The notes beneath the pieces were generated by a model that saw only the letters and a program-made list of their open reading frames with translations, did not search any database and was not told where the DNA came from. A stretch of DNA of 64,000 nt, taken from Actinomycetes bacterium (lineage in GTDB: Bacteria; Actinomycetota; Thermoleophilia; Gaiellales; Gaiellaceae). Shown here piece by piece: positions 17,193-26,943 of this stretch. Where the stretch lies: positions 17,421 through 81,420 of the forward strand of contig JAPOVR010000102.1 of NCBI GenBank assembly GCA_026708005.1. The letters are read 5' to 3'. Position numbers and translations under genes: made by a program. Positions within the stretch are counted from its first letter, which is position 1. Each line of letters starts with the position of its first letter.

Positions 17193-18257
17193 CTAGAAGA
17201 GCTGGTTCTCGCCGGCGAAGATCGCCGAGACCGACTCGTCGGAGAAGACGTTCCGGATCGACTCCGCGAGGATTCGCGACACGGTCAGCACCTGCACGCT
17301 GTCGGGCCGACCGATCGGGCTGAGCGGTACGGTGTCGGTGACCACGATCTGCTCGATGTCGCTCCGCGCGAGCCGCTCGAGCGCTCCGTCGGGGAAGAGT
17401 GCGTGGGTCGCGCAGGCGTACACGCTGGTTGCGCCCGCCTCCTTGAGTGCCTTCGCGCCGGCCCCGAGCGTCCCGCCGGTCACGATCATGTCGTCGCTCA
17501 TGATGGCAATCTTGCCCCTGACCCGACCGATCACCTCGGTGACCGCGACCTCATCGTGACTCGGGCGCAGCTTGTTCAGGACTGCGAGATCGCTCTCGAG
17601 CAGCTCGGCGAACTTGCGCGCCATCTTCGCGCGCCCCGGATCGGGCGAGACCGACACGGCCCCCTCGCCGAAGAGCCCCTGATCGCGGAAGTGCTGGGCG
17701 AACAGCTTCAGCGCGGTCATGTGATCGACCGGGATCGTGAAGAACCCCTGGATCTGCCCCGCGTGGAGATCCATCGTCAGGACGCGGTCAACACCGGCAA
17801 CCTGCAGGAGCTCGGCAACGAGCTTCGCGGTAATCGGCTCCCGCGGCGCCGACTTCTTGTCCTGCCGTGAGTACGGGAACCACGGCAGGACGGCCGTGAT
17901 ACGCGACGCGGAGGCGAGCTTCGCAGCGTCGATCATGACCAGCAGCTCCATCAGCTGGTCGTTGGGCTGGAGCGCCGGCGACTGCACGATGAAGACGTCG
18001 GCGCCCCGGATCGAGTCGAGGTAGCGGCAGTACGCCTCGCCGTTGGCGAACGTCTTCAGCTCGACGTTGCCGAGCTCGATGCCGAGCTCGTCGGCAATAC
18101 GGGCGGCGAGCTCTGGGTGCGAGCGGGCGGCAAACAGCATCAGGCGCGGCGATGGCGTGCGCTCAAGCCATCGCCCGCGCTCGGGAACCTCCTGTGCGGA
18201 ATCCAAGACCTCGAGACCCGGGATCGCCGTTAGCTCACTTACGCTGCTCTCGCTCAC
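17193..18257 (-). CDS. prs: Ribose-phosphate pyrophosphokinase
   Basis: 354 residues; about 37 N-terminal residues before LMLFAARSHPELAARIADEL are extra compared with most PRPP synthetases. The flexible loop (VLPWFPYSRQDKKSAPREPI), the VLTMDLHAGQIQGFF motif and the ribose-phosphate-binding IMSDDMIVTGGTLGAGAKAL are all present. The product PRPP feeds purine, pyrimidine, His and Trp synthesis. The GTG start at 18257 lies inside the end of glmU, a coupling seen widely in bacteria. The N-terminal extension might instead mean that the true start is nearer 18146. Confidence 0.95.
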   Translation of the reverse strand: MSESSVSELTAIPGLEVLDSAQEVPERGRWLERTPSPRLMLFAARSHPELAARIADELGIELGNVELKTFANGEAYCRYLDSIRGADVFIVQSPALQPNDQLMELLVMIDAAKLASASRITAVLPWFPYSRQDKKSAPREPITAKLVAELLQVAGVDRVLTMDLHAGQIQGFFTIPVDHMTALKLFAQHFRDQGLFGEGAVSVSPDPGRAKMARKFAELLESDLAVLNKLRPSHDEVAVTEVIGRVRGKIAIMSDDMIVTGGTLGAGAKALKEAGATSVYACATHALFPDGALERLARSDIEQIVVTDTVPLSPIGRPDSVQVLTVSRILAESIRNVFSDESVSAIFAGENQLF

Positions 18258-19572
18258 GATACCCCTCTTGGTTGATCTGGCGCGATCTCGCGATCGCGAG
18301 TGATCCTGGTGGAACGTCTTCCGTCACCGTTGAGCCTGCCGCCACCCAGGCTCCGTCGCCGATCTCGACTGGCGCTACGAAGACATTGTGACTACCCGTA
18401 TGGACATTATCGCCGATCGTCGTGCGCTCTTTCGTCCCTCCCAGCTCGGGGCGATAGTTCGCCGTGATCGCTCCGGCACCGATGTTCGTCTCCTCGCCGA
18501 TCTCCGCATCACCGATGTAGGAGAGGTGCGGGACCTTCGTGCCGCGCCCAATCCGCGAGTTCTTCACCTCGACGAAGGTGCCAGCCTTCGCGTCCCGCGC
18601 GAGCTGGGCTCCGGGCCGGAGGTAGGCGAACGGGCCGATGTGGGCCCCGGCGCCGGCGCTCGCGTCGACCATTACCGCGTGCGGCCCCACGTGGGCCCCT
18701 GCTCCGACGGTACTTGCGCCTCGCAGCACCGTGAACGGGTGGATGACCGCGTCCGGCTCGATCTCAACATCAGCGTCGATCCACGTGGAAGCTGGATCGA
18801 TGATCGTGACGCCTGCGAGCATGTGCGCTGCGTTCACGCGGTCGCGCAGGGCGGCTGCAGCCGCCGACAGCTCGACCTGCGTGTTGACGCCTTCGAGGAA
18901 CTGCGTCCAGGGCACTCGATGCGCATTGACAGGCTCGCCCTCGGCGGCGATCAGCTCAATGACGTCGGTCAGGTAGACCTCCCCCTGGGCGTTGGCGCTG
19001 CCAAGCGATGAGAGCGCTGCCCACAGCCTTGGCAGCGCAAAGACGTAGATGGACGAGCTCACCTCACGGATCGCGAGCTGCTCGTCCGTCGCGTCGACCG
19101 CCTCGACGATCCGCTCGAGCCGGCCGCCGGCGTCGCGAACGATCCGGCCGTACCGGCCCGCGTCGTCGTGATCGAACGAGAGGAGGGTTGCGGCGCTTGG
19201 CGCCCGGTGCGCCGACAGGAGACCTCGGAGCAGTTCGGCGGTGAGAAGCGGCACATCGCCCGGCACGACCAGGAGCTGGTCGGCATGGCCGTAGAGCAGA
19301 CCCTCGGTGAGCGCAACCGCATCGCCCGTACCGCGCGCCTCTGGCTGAACGGCAAGCTCGATGTCGTCGGGAAGCGACCCCACAAGAGCGGACTGAGCCG
19401 CCGGCGAGGTGACGAGCACATGTCGGACAGGCTCGAGCGTCCGGACGGCAGCGAGGACCCAGTCGATCAACCTCCGCCCGAGCAGCGGATGCAGGTGCTT
19501 CGGTATGGCGGAGTTCATCCTCGTGCTCAGGCCGCCGGCCATCACGACGGCTGCCAGGCGCGGCTCAGCCAT
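18235..19572 (-). CDS. glmU: Bifunctional UDP-GlcNAc pyrophosphorylase / GlcN-1-P acetyltransferase
   Basis: 445 residues. The N-terminal uridyltransferase has the loop VMAGGLSTRMNSAIPKHLHP, and the C-terminal left-handed beta-helix acetyltransferase has hexapeptide repeats (VKNSRIGRGTKVPHLSYIGD, NIGAGAITANYRPELGGTKE). It makes UDP-GlcNAc for peptidoglycan. The nucleotide-binding loop reads GGLSTRMNS rather than the common GxGTRM(K/R)S, so the order is slightly unusual but conserved in character. A tRNA-Gln gene lies 13 bases upstream. Confidence 0.95.
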   Translation of the reverse strand: MAEPRLAAVVMAGGLSTRMNSAIPKHLHPLLGRRLIDWVLAAVRTLEPVRHVLVTSPAAQSALVGSLPDDIELAVQPEARGTGDAVALTEGLLYGHADQLLVVPGDVPLLTAELLRGLLSAHRAPSAATLLSFDHDDAGRYGRIVRDAGGRLERIVEAVDATDEQLAIREVSSSIYVFALPRLWAALSSLGSANAQGEVYLTDVIELIAAEGEPVNAHRVPWTQFLEGVNTQVELSAAAAALRDRVNAAHMLAGVTIIDPASTWIDADVEIEPDAVIHPFTVLRGASTVGAGAHVGPHAVMVDASAGAGAHIGPFAYLRPGAQLARDAKAGTFVEVKNSRIGRGTKVPHLSYIGDAEIGEETNIGAGAITANYRPELGGTKERTTIGDNVHTGSHNVFVAPVEIGDGAWVAAGSTVTEDVPPGSLAIARSRQINQEGYREREQRK

Positions 19573-19585
19573 CAGCGAGGAGAGG

Positions 19586-19656
19586 CTGGGGCGGGAGGAT
19601 TCGAACCTCCGATCACGGGACCAAAACCCGTTGCCTTACCACTTGGCTACGCCCCA
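19586..19656 (-). tRNA. tRNA-Gln (anticodon TTG)
   Basis: On the minus strand the gene begins TGGGGCGTAGCCAAGTGGTA, with a 7-bp acceptor stem TGGGGCG/CGCCCCA and discriminator G. The anticodon arm is ACGGGTTTTGGTCCCGT (loop with TTG), and the T arm is GGAGGTTCGAATCCTCC. The length is 71 nt. No CCA is encoded. It sits between ispE and glmU and may be co-transcribed with glmU. Confidence 0.95.
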
Positions 19657-19853
19657 CCGTCGAGGTCCACGGCATGTGCCGCGCGGCGGTCGCATACCGC
19701 CACGACGCGATGCCCTCGTGCTCCTTCCAAGACTCGTCACCGACAACACCGCTGGCCGGGACCGCCGACGTTCCGACGCCCGCACCGAAACGGATCTGCT
19801 GGCCCTCCACCGGTCCCGAGTATAGGCCGCGCTCCAGCCGCTGCCGCGATCAG

Positions 19854-20678
19854 TTACCAGACGGGGAGCGTCACCCACGTACGCGCGTTCGAGCGAAGCG
19901 CGCTCGAGGCCCGCTCCGCATCGCGGCGGCGTGTAAACAGACCGTAGGCGCTCGGGCCCGCCCCGTTGACGTCAGCCCGAAACGCGCCGAGCTCCGCGAG
20001 CCGTGTGGCGGCCACACGGGCTCCCGAGGCCTCGGCAAGATCGTTCGGCGGCAGCCCCGCGAGGTCGCGGGCGTGCTCGCAGGAGGCGATGGCGCTGCGC
20101 AGCTCGACGGCGCGCTCGTCGAACCGCGCGCCTCCACCGAGCTCATCGAACCGCGAATACACCTCGCCAGTCGACCGCTTCGCAACATCATGCGGCAGCG
20201 CGATCACGACGACGTAGTCCTGCGGCACCGTCACCGGCTCGACCAGCTCGCCGGCGCCGCCCACCAGCTTCGGGCCAGGAGCCAGGAAGAACGGCACGTC
20301 CGAGCCGAGCACGAACGCCAGCTCGTGCAGGCGCCTGTGAGGGAGAGGTCGCCCAAGAAGCCTGTTCGCCAGCACGAGCGCGGCTGCCGCATCCGCGCTG
20401 CCGCCGCCAAGGCCGGCAGCGACGGGAATGTGCTTCTCGACAGTTGCGCGGAACCCCGCCGGCACGCCCGACGCTTCCGCCACCGCTGCCAGCGCCCGTG
20501 TGATCAGCGTGTCATTCGCAAAGCCGATGACAGCCGTCTCGTCGGCGAGCTCGACCCTGAGCCGATCGACGATGTCAATGCGCTGCATGAGGGTTGCCAG
20601 CCGGTGGAGGCCGTCAGGCCTGCTCTCACCGACGACAAGCGAGAGGTTGATCTTCGCCGGGACAGCCGCGACGTTCAT
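19854..20678 (-). CDS. ispE: 4-diphosphocytidyl-2-C-methyl-D-erythritol kinase
   Basis: 274 residues; GHMP kinase of the non-mevalonate isoprenoid pathway. It starts MNVAAVPAKINLSLVVGESR (catalytic Lys), and the ATP-binding loop is PVAAGLGGGSADAAAALVLA. The C-terminal GHMP domain ends NGAGPSAYGLFTRRRDAERA. It overlaps rsmA by four bases (ATGA), the common actinobacterial rsmA-ispE coupling. Confidence 0.94.
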   Translation of the reverse strand: MNVAAVPAKINLSLVVGESRPDGLHRLATLMQRIDIVDRLRVELADETAVIGFANDTLITRALAAVAEASGVPAGFRATVEKHIPVAAGLGGGSADAAAALVLANRLLGRPLPHRRLHELAFVLGSDVPFFLAPGPKLVGGAGELVEPVTVPQDYVVVIALPHDVAKRSTGEVYSRFDELGGGARFDERAVELRSAIASCEHARDLAGLPPNDLAEASGARVAATRLAELGAFRADVNGAGPSAYGLFTRRRDAERASSALRSNARTWVTLPVW

Positions 20679-21463
20679 AGCAGGCGCTCGGCGAGCTGCT
20701 CGAACTCGGCTGGTGAGAGCGACTCAGCCCGCCCGCCGGCATCGTGGCCAAGCGCTACCATCGCACTTGCGACATCCGCTCGCTCGGCCAGGCCGGCCTG
20801 GTCGAGCGAGTTGGCCAGGGTCTTGCGGCGGTGGAGGAAGGCGCCGCGGACGAGCCGCTTCAAGCCCGCATACTCGGTGCCCCAGGAGCGGGTCCGCACC
20901 AGCGCCACGAGCGCCGAGTCGACGTTCGGCGGGGGCCGAAAGCACGTGCGCGCAACGGCGTGGAAACCGACTCGTCTCGTGGTCAGCTGGACGAGCACGC
21001 TGACCGCGCCGTAGGCGCGCGTGCCGGGCCGGGCGACGAGGCGATCGGCGACCTCCCGCTGCACCATGACGCACCACCGGTCGATCGCGGGCATGCCATC
21101 GAGGCCCTCGGTCACAAGCGGCGTGGCGATCGAGTAGGGAAGGTTGGCGATCAGCTTGGTCGGCGCCGGGCCCAGACCCGCGACATCGGTCGAGAGGGCG
21201 TCCTCGTAGCGTAGGGCGACGTTGGTCGCCTGACGAAGCCGCTCGTCGAGATGCGGTGCGAGCGTGCGGTCGATCTCGACCGCGTGGACGTACCTCGCGC
21301 GCTCGGCGAGGAACTCCGTGAGGACGCCGAGGCCGGGGCCAACCTCCAAGACAACGTCGCCAGGCGAGACATCGCCAAGCCTCTCGATCACGCCCAGGAT
21401 GTTGCGGTCGGTGAGGAAGTGCTGACCGAGCTGTCGTCGTGGCTCGACGGGCTGCCGCGTCAC
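20675..21463 (-). CDS. rsmA: 16S rRNA dimethyladenosine transferase
   Basis: 262 residues. It begins RRQLGQHFLTDRNILGVIER, has the SAM site VLEVGPGLGVLTEFLAERAR, and the motif IV catalytic LIANLPYSIATPLVTEGL. It methylates the two adjacent adenosines near the 3' end of 16S rRNA. The start overlaps the tatD stop by four bases, and the stop overlaps the start of ispE. Confidence 0.95.
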   Translation of the reverse strand: MTRQPVEPRRQLGQHFLTDRNILGVIERLGDVSPGDVVLEVGPGLGVLTEFLAERARYVHAVEIDRTLAPHLDERLRQATNVALRYEDALSTDVAGLGPAPTKLIANLPYSIATPLVTEGLDGMPAIDRWCVMVQREVADRLVARPGTRAYGAVSVLVQLTTRRVGFHAVARTCFRPPPNVDSALVALVRTRSWGTEYAGLKRLVRGAFLHRRKTLANSLDQAGLAERADVASAMVALGHDAGGRAESLSPAEFEQLAERLL

Positions 21464-22212
21464 TCGAAGTTGAAGAGACGGGCAGCGTTGACGTCGATCT
21501 GGCGCTCGAGCTCGGCAGGGCTCTCGCCTCTCGCCTCCGCGAGCGCCGCGAGGACGTGAACCACGAACGCCGGCTCGTTCTTCTGCCCTCGAACCGGTTG
21601 CGGGGCGAGGTACGGCGCATCGGTCTCGGCCAGGATGCGCTCGGCCGGGACAAGCGTCGCGGCCTGACGGAGCTCGAGCGCTTTCGGATACGTGACGTTG
21701 CCGGCGAATGAGCAGAAGTAGCCCCGCTCGACCGCCTCCTCGACCAGAGGCAGCGACGAGACGCAGTGGAGGACTACCGGAGTCTCAGGCGACGCTTCGC
21801 CAAGCGCGGCGAGCGTCGCGCCGTCGGCCGCTCGGCTGTGGACGACGAGCGGCTTGCCTGCCTCGGCGGCGAGCTCGACCTGCGCAGCGAAGGCCTCCGC
21901 CTGTTCGTCGCGAGGCGCATAGTCGCGAAAGTGGTCAAGCCCGGTCTCGCCGACCGCGACAACGCGGGGGTGGGCGAGCAGCTCGCGCAGCTGCGCAAGC
22001 TCGTCGGGTGTGGCACGCCCAGCGTCATGCGGATGAATGCCCACGGCACAGGCAACGCCCTGCGAGCACTCGGCGATCTCGCACGCCCGGCGTGCCCCGG
22101 CTGCCCCGGAGCCGACTGTGACAACCCGCGGCACTCCGGCGGCGACCGCGCGCTCGAGCACCGCGGCGGGCGGATCAGCACACATGTCGAGGTGTGCATG
22201 TGTGTCGATCAT
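21460..22212 (-). CDS. tatD: TatD-family metal-dependent deoxyribonuclease
   Basis: 250 residues, TIM-barrel hydrolase. It opens MIDTHAHLDM (metal ligands H-x-H) and contains the signature VAVGETGLDHFRDYAPRDEQ, the metal-binding VVHSRAADG and PVVLHCVSSLP, and the final Asp in ILAETDAPYLAPQPVRGQ. Family members act in 3'-5' DNA/RNA trimming or D-aminoacyl-tRNA deacylation. It starts directly after metG, whose stop is adjacent, and before rsmA in the usual order. Confidence 0.93.
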   Translation of the reverse strand: MIDTHAHLDMCADPPAAVLERAVAAGVPRVVTVGSGAAGARRACEIAECSQGVACAVGIHPHDAGRATPDELAQLRELLAHPRVVAVGETGLDHFRDYAPRDEQAEAFAAQVELAAEAGKPLVVHSRAADGATLAALGEASPETPVVLHCVSSLPLVEEAVERGYFCSFAGNVTYPKALELRQAATLVPAERILAETDAPYLAPQPVRGQKNEPAFVVHVLAALAEARGESPAELERQIDVNAARLFNFE

Positions 22213-24042
22213 CTAGCAGCCGTCGGCGGCCGCGCGCTCCATGCGCGCGAGCTCGCCCGCGACGACCTCGTCCGCGTCCAGCTTCCGGTAGAGCGGCCGC
22301 GGCTGCTGGAGCCGCTGGCCGGCCGGCAGCTGACTCGGCTCCCAGCGGCCGGTCGCAGCCCCGTAGTCGCCGCCGAGCACAGCGTGGGCGGACCCATCCT
22401 CCTCCACCTCATCGCGAGACACCACCCGGCCGCTGAGCTGCCCCTCATACCCCAGCAGCTCGTGGAGGAGCTGGCTGGTGAACGGCAGGACCGGCGCGAG
22501 TAGCACCTTCAGCCCGTCGATCGCCCGAAGCGTGACGGAGAGAATCGTCCCGGCGCGTGCCCGGTCTGCTTCCAGCTTGGCCCACGGAGCCTGCTCGCTG
22601 ACGTACTGGTTGGCCCGCGCGGCGATCTGCATCGCCTCGACGAGCGCCGCTCGGAAGCGGGCGGCTTCGATCAACGAGCCCACCGTGGCAAAGCCCGCCT
22701 CGACCGCCTGCAGGAGCGCCTCGTCGTCATCTGTGAGCACCCCAGGCTCGGGAACTGCGCCGAAGTTCTTGTACGCGCTCGCGAGTGTCCGATTGACGAG
22801 GTTGCCCCAGTTCGCGAGCAGCTCGTCGTTGTTGCGCCGCACGAACTCAGCCCACGTGAAATCGGTGTCCTGGCTCTCCGGACCCGCAACCGTCAGGAAG
22901 TAGCGAAGCGGATCCGGGTCGTAGCGCGAGAGGAAGTCGTTGACGTAGATCGCAACCCCTCGACTCGAGCTGAACTTCTTGCCCTCCATGGTCAGGAACT
23001 CGCTGCTGACGATGTCGTGAGGCAGGCCAAGCTCCCCCCGATCGGCCCCGACCTCGCCGCCCTGCCCGTAGCCCATGAGCATGCTCGGCCAGATGACGGC
23101 GTGAAACACGATGTTGTCCTTGCCCATGAAGTAGTAGTGACGTGCGCTTGGGTCCTGCCACCACTCACGCCAAGCATCGGGAGTGCCGCGGTTGCGAGCC
23201 CATTCAACAGCGGCCGAGAGGTAGCCGATAACCGCGTCAAACCACACGTAGATCCGCTTGTCGTCGAGCCCGTCGTACGCCTCGAGCGGAATCGGCACAC
23301 CCCAGTCGAGGTCCCGAGTGATCGCGCGAGGGCGCAGCTCATCGACGAGATTCGCGGAGAACGCCCGGACATTCGGCCGCCAGTGCTCCTGGGCACCGAT
23401 CCACTCGCTGAGCCGCTCCGAGAACGCCGGGAGGTCGAGGAAGAAGTGCTCGGTCTCACGGAACACCGGCCTGGAGCCGTCGATGCGCGACCGAGGTTCA
23501 AGGAGATCGGTGGGGTCGAGCTGACGACCGCAGTGGTCGCACTGGTCGCCACGTGCCTCGGAGAAGCCGCAGTTCGGGCAGGTTCCCTCGATGTAGCGAT
23601 CCGGCAGTGTGCGGCCTGTCGACTCAGAGAAGGCACCGAGCATGGTCTGCCTGACGATGAAGCCCTTGTCGTAGAGCGTCTTGAAGACGTCCTGCGTGAC
23701 GCGGTAGTGATTCCTCGTCGTCGTTCGCGTGAAGATGTCGTAGCTCAGACCCAGACGCTCGAGATCCTCCCGGATGAGGCCGTTGAACCGCTGGGCGAGC
23801 TGGGCAGGGCTGACTCCTTCGCGGTCGGCTGCCACCATGATTGGCGTGCCGTGCTCGTCGGTCCCGCTGACCATGAGCACGTCGTTGCCCTTGAGCCGGT
23901 GGTAGCGGGCGAAGATATCCGACGGGACGCCGAAACCGGCAACATGGCCGATGTGGCGCGGCCCGCTCGCGTACGGCCACGCCACGGCGACGAGAATCCG
24001 CGTCCGACCCTCCGCCTCACCCGCCGCGCTCTCGTGCTCCAT
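22213..24042 (-). CDS. metG: Methionyl-tRNA synthetase
   Basis: 609 residues. The class I signature appears as [20 protein letters not shown], the zinc knuckle as [18 protein letters not shown] (four Cys), and the KMSKS loop as KKFSSSRGV. The C-terminal anticodon-binding domain is complete, with no EMAP-type tail. It charges tRNA-Met. It is the first gene of the metG-tatD-rsmA-ispE run, and the frame is undamaged. Confidence 0.96.
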   Translation of the reverse strand: MEHESAAGEAEGRTRILVAVAWPYASGPRHIGHVAGFGVPSDIFARYHRLKGNDVLMVSGTDEHGTPIMVAADREGVSPAQLAQRFNGLIREDLERLGLSYDIFTRTTTRNHYRVTQDVFKTLYDKGFIVRQTMLGAFSESTGRTLPDRYIEGTCPNCGFSEARGDQCDHCGRQLDPTDLLEPRSRIDGSRPVFRETEHFFLDLPAFSERLSEWIGAQEHWRPNVRAFSANLVDELRPRAITRDLDWGVPIPLEAYDGLDDKRIYVWFDAVIGYLSAAVEWARNRGTPDAWREWWQDPSARHYYFMGKDNIVFHAVIWPSMLMGYGQGGEVGADRGELGLPHDIVSSEFLTMEGKKFSSSRGVAIYVNDFLSRYDPDPLRYFLTVAGPESQDTDFTWAEFVRRNNDELLANWGNLVNRTLASAYKNFGAVPEPGVLTDDDEALLQAVEAGFATVGSLIEAARFRAALVEAMQIAARANQYVSEQAPWAKLEADRARAGTILSVTLRAIDGLKVLLAPVLPFTSQLLHELLGYEGQLSGRVVSRDEVEEDGSAHAVLGGDYGAATGRWEPSQLPAGQRLQQPRPLYRKLDADEVVAGELARMERAAADGC

Positions 24043-24364
24043 CGCCGAAGATCATAGGCGCCGCCCCCGGTCAGGACGCACACGTGCCTCTGAGCGGCGA
24101 GCCCCATGCGCACGGGTTCGACAGGAAGCCCCGGCAGCAATCGCGCCCTGGCGTCGGCCAGCCCCGGGTGGCAGCTCGGGCGGAGCGGACGGCGCAACCG
24201 TCCAGCAGCAATCGTGCTCTGGCGCCGGCCAGCCCGGCACGCCGAGAGGAGGCCGGCCTCACCGTCACGGATGACGCTCGGAAACCGAACGCCGCCGCTG
24301 GCGTCGCTCTCGACCACCGCGCGGCAGCTCGCGCTCGCAGTGCCGTTCCATCCGTGACCGTCTA

Positions 24365-25864
24365 AGCAGCGGTCGAACCGGCTGGTCCGGGGCCAGCCCG
24401 TTCGGCGAAGCCATCGAGTCGCAGCGCGCATCCGCCGGGTTCGCCGCAGCAGCCGGTGCGCTCGGGCGGGACGAAACCGGCTGGCGATGCGACTCGAGCG
24501 GCGGCGGCGCAGGAGGAGCAGCGCGCCGAGCGCTAGCCCACCGAGCGCAATGCCGACGACGGCCAGCGCAGCGATATGCGCTGCGGGAAGGCCTTCCGAG
24601 CGCGGGTGTTGCGCTGCGGGGAAGGGAGCGTCAACAGGTGCGACCTCAGAGGTCGAGGGCGCGCCGCGCTGCTCCTGGGCTTGCCGCTCGGAGGCTGCCT
24701 CCCGACCCCGCGCCATGATCCCACCGAGCTCCGCCATGGTAGTCGGCTTTGGCAGGACAGGGGCTGGCGATTCAGGGGCCCCCTCCGTGCGCACGCGAGG
24801 CTCCCCGACCACCGCGCCGCCGTTCCTTGGCGCGCGGTCGCAGCACCAAGGATCGGGCGTGCATCGGCCGGGCGCGCGGGAGCCGGCTGCCCGCGCGGAT
24901 TGCTCGGATCTGCAGGATCGCTACCAGCGCGCTGCCCGGCTGCGGCGTCGATCAGGGCACGAGCAGCCGCAGCCCATGCCTGCTCCGTTGCCGTCTCGAC
25001 CGGATCGAGCGTGCCTGAGACGGCGCTGCGCTCCGCTCGACCGTCCGACACCTCTCTGCCGGTGGCCTGCTGCGCCGTGCTGGTCGACTCGCTTGTTCGC
25101 TCACGCTCGCTCGAGGATGGCAAGGAGGAATCGATGGAGATATCGGCGGTGAACTCGTCAGCCGCCACGAAATCCCAGCTCGGCTCGGAAGTAGCCTCCG
25201 CCACGGCCTCCTCAGCCTCTGCCTCCCCAGTCTCAGTCACAGCCTCCTCGGCCGGCGTGGTGTCCGGCTCGCTCTCGGCAGCCACAGCCTCGGCGGAGTC
25301 ACCGGCGCCGTTTGGCTCGGCAGCCGGTGACGACAATGGCGCGGGATCCGGGACGTAGGTGACCACCGGAACGTGGCTGCCCCCTGAACCGGACGAATCA
25401 GACCGGGCAGCGGGGCGCAACGACAGCGGATCGACGTACCCGTGCTCGACGCTGGCCTGTCGCACACCGAGGTGCACGTGCGAGTAGGTGGCGGCTGGAT
25501 CACGGCTCTCTGCAACCTGGCCGATCGGGTCGCCCTCGTTCACGGCATCATCCCGGTGGACAAGCAGGCCGGTGAGCTGCTGCAGCGTGGCCTTGTACCC
25601 GTCGTCGGTCAAGATCGTGACCGTGCGGCCCCCGCGCGGCACGGTGCCGGCGAACGTCACCGTCCCCGCACTCGGCGCGCGGACGGTCGCCCTGACGGGC
25701 GCTTCGATGTCGACTCCCCGGCGCTGCCCCGCAGAGTACGGGCTGTCGTCGACTACGAACGGGCGCACGATCGAACCGTCGAGCACCCACGCCCACGAGA
25801 GAGCGGGCGATACTGCGACAAGCGCGGCGAGCGCGGTGGCGGCAGTCGCCAGGAAGACTCTCAT
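24365..25864 (-). pseudogene. M23 (LytM) peptidase-like envelope protein, frameshifted
   Basis: From the ATG at 25864 (GGGAGGAG upstream) there is a signal peptide (MRVFLATAATALAALVAVSP), then a LytM domain (RRGVDIEAPVRATVRAPSAG ... ATYSHVHLGVRQA) that keeps the HxH of the M23 zinc site but seems to lack the first His (GVDIEAP where GxDIxAP.GH is usual), so it may bind rather than cut. A long acidic Glu/Ala/Thr region follows. Near 24810-24850 the frame shifts. The other frame then carries AAHIAALAVVGIALGGLALG and ALLLLRRRR (about 24495-24580), a C-terminal membrane anchor. The real stop is uncertain. Within 24111-24240 two imperfect copies of a 34-base sequence occur. Confidence 0.6.
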
Positions 25865-25988
25865 CTCGCTCCTCCCTCACATGGGCTGGTGATGTGAGGC
25901 CAACGTAGCCCGAGTCGAGCGAGGTGCCTGGCCGCGGACTGCGATCGTTCCACCCCGGTCGCAGTCTTGGCACAGAGCTGCGAGGAAC

Positions 25989-26004
25989 GGCGGGGCACCC
26001 CGCC
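25989..26004 (-). terminator. GC-rich hairpin after rsmI
   Basis: GGCGGGGCACCCCGCC is a perfect 7-bp stem with a 2-base loop, 30 bases past the rsmI stop in its direction of transcription. No T-run follows, so it may only assist termination. Confidence 0.4.
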
Positions 26005-26033
26005 CACCGCGGGGAGCTCAGACTGCGCCGGAG

Positions 26034-26846
26034 CTAGAGGCTTGCCCGGTAGAGCCTGTTCGCGGGCTGGTCGACCAGCCCACCGATCAGGTCCGCCGCG
26101 CGCCGTCGGGGGACACCGAGCTCGACGAGGGCCGCGAGCGCGCTGAGCACGGCTGGCTCGATCGCATCCGCCTCGGCGCCAGCCGGGGCCGCGCCGATCA
26201 CGATCGTGACCTCGCCTCGGGGGGGCTCGGCGAAGGTGTCTGCCACCTCTGCCGCCCGTCCCCGCACGACCTCCTCATGCAGCTTGGTGAGCTCGCGACA
26301 GACCGCGACGGGGCGGTCCGGCTCGGTCGCAGCGAGGCTCGCAAGCGTTGCCGGCAGCCGCCGGGCCGACTCGAACGCCACGACAGGCCAGGCAAGCCCG
26401 CGAAGCTCATTCCAGAGGCCCCTGCGCCCGTGCTCCGTGCGGGGTACGAAACCGACGACGAGGAAGCGCTCGGCGGCAAGACCGCTGACCACGAGAGCAG
26501 CCGCGGCCGCCGTCGGGCCCGGGAGCACAGAGACGGAAACGCCTGCGGCGATCGCCGCGTCGATCAGCCTCGCGCCGGGATCGTTGACGCCGGGCAGACC
26601 GGCATCGCTGACGAGCACCAGCGTCTCCCCCGTCTCCAAGAGCGGGAGGAGCTGTGGGATGCGCCGGGCCTCGGCATGCCGGTCGAGGCTGCGCACGCGC
26701 GCCTTAATTCCGTGGCGTTCGAGCAGGGCGCGGGTACGGCGCGTGTCCTCGCAAACGACGAGATCAGCCTCCTGCAACGCGTCAAGCACACGCAGCGTGA
26801 CGTCTTGCAGGTTGCCGATCGGGGTTGCGCACACGAGCAGCGGCAC
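26034..26846 (-). CDS. rsmI: 16S rRNA 2'-O-methyltransferase (C1402)
   Basis: 270 residues. The tetrapyrrole-methylase-fold start is PLLVCATPIGNLQDVTLRVL, followed by VCEDTRRTRALLERHGIKAR, then the SAM-binding LVSDAGLPGVNDPGARLIDA and VLPGPTAAAAALVVSGLAAE. RsmI methylates the ribose of C1402 in 16S rRNA. It is divergent from the LCP gene at 26944, and the 97 bases between must hold both promoters. Confidence 0.94.
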   Translation of the reverse strand: MPLLVCATPIGNLQDVTLRVLDALQEADLVVCEDTRRTRALLERHGIKARVRSLDRHAEARRIPQLLPLLETGETLVLVSDAGLPGVNDPGARLIDAAIAAGVSVSVLPGPTAAAAALVVSGLAAERFLVVGFVPRTEHGRRGLWNELRGLAWPVVAFESARRLPATLASLAATEPDRPVAVCRELTKLHEEVVRGRAAEVADTFAEPPRGEVTIVIGAAPAGAEADAIEPAVLSALAALVELGVPRRRAADLIGGLVDQPANRLYRASL

Positions 26847-26943
26847 GTCACGCCGTCCTCGCAGACGGCCGCCCGGCCGCCCGCTGGAGCACGCACCACC
26901 ACCCTTGCGCAGCCACAGTCGCTGGCTACGATAGCGAGACGCC

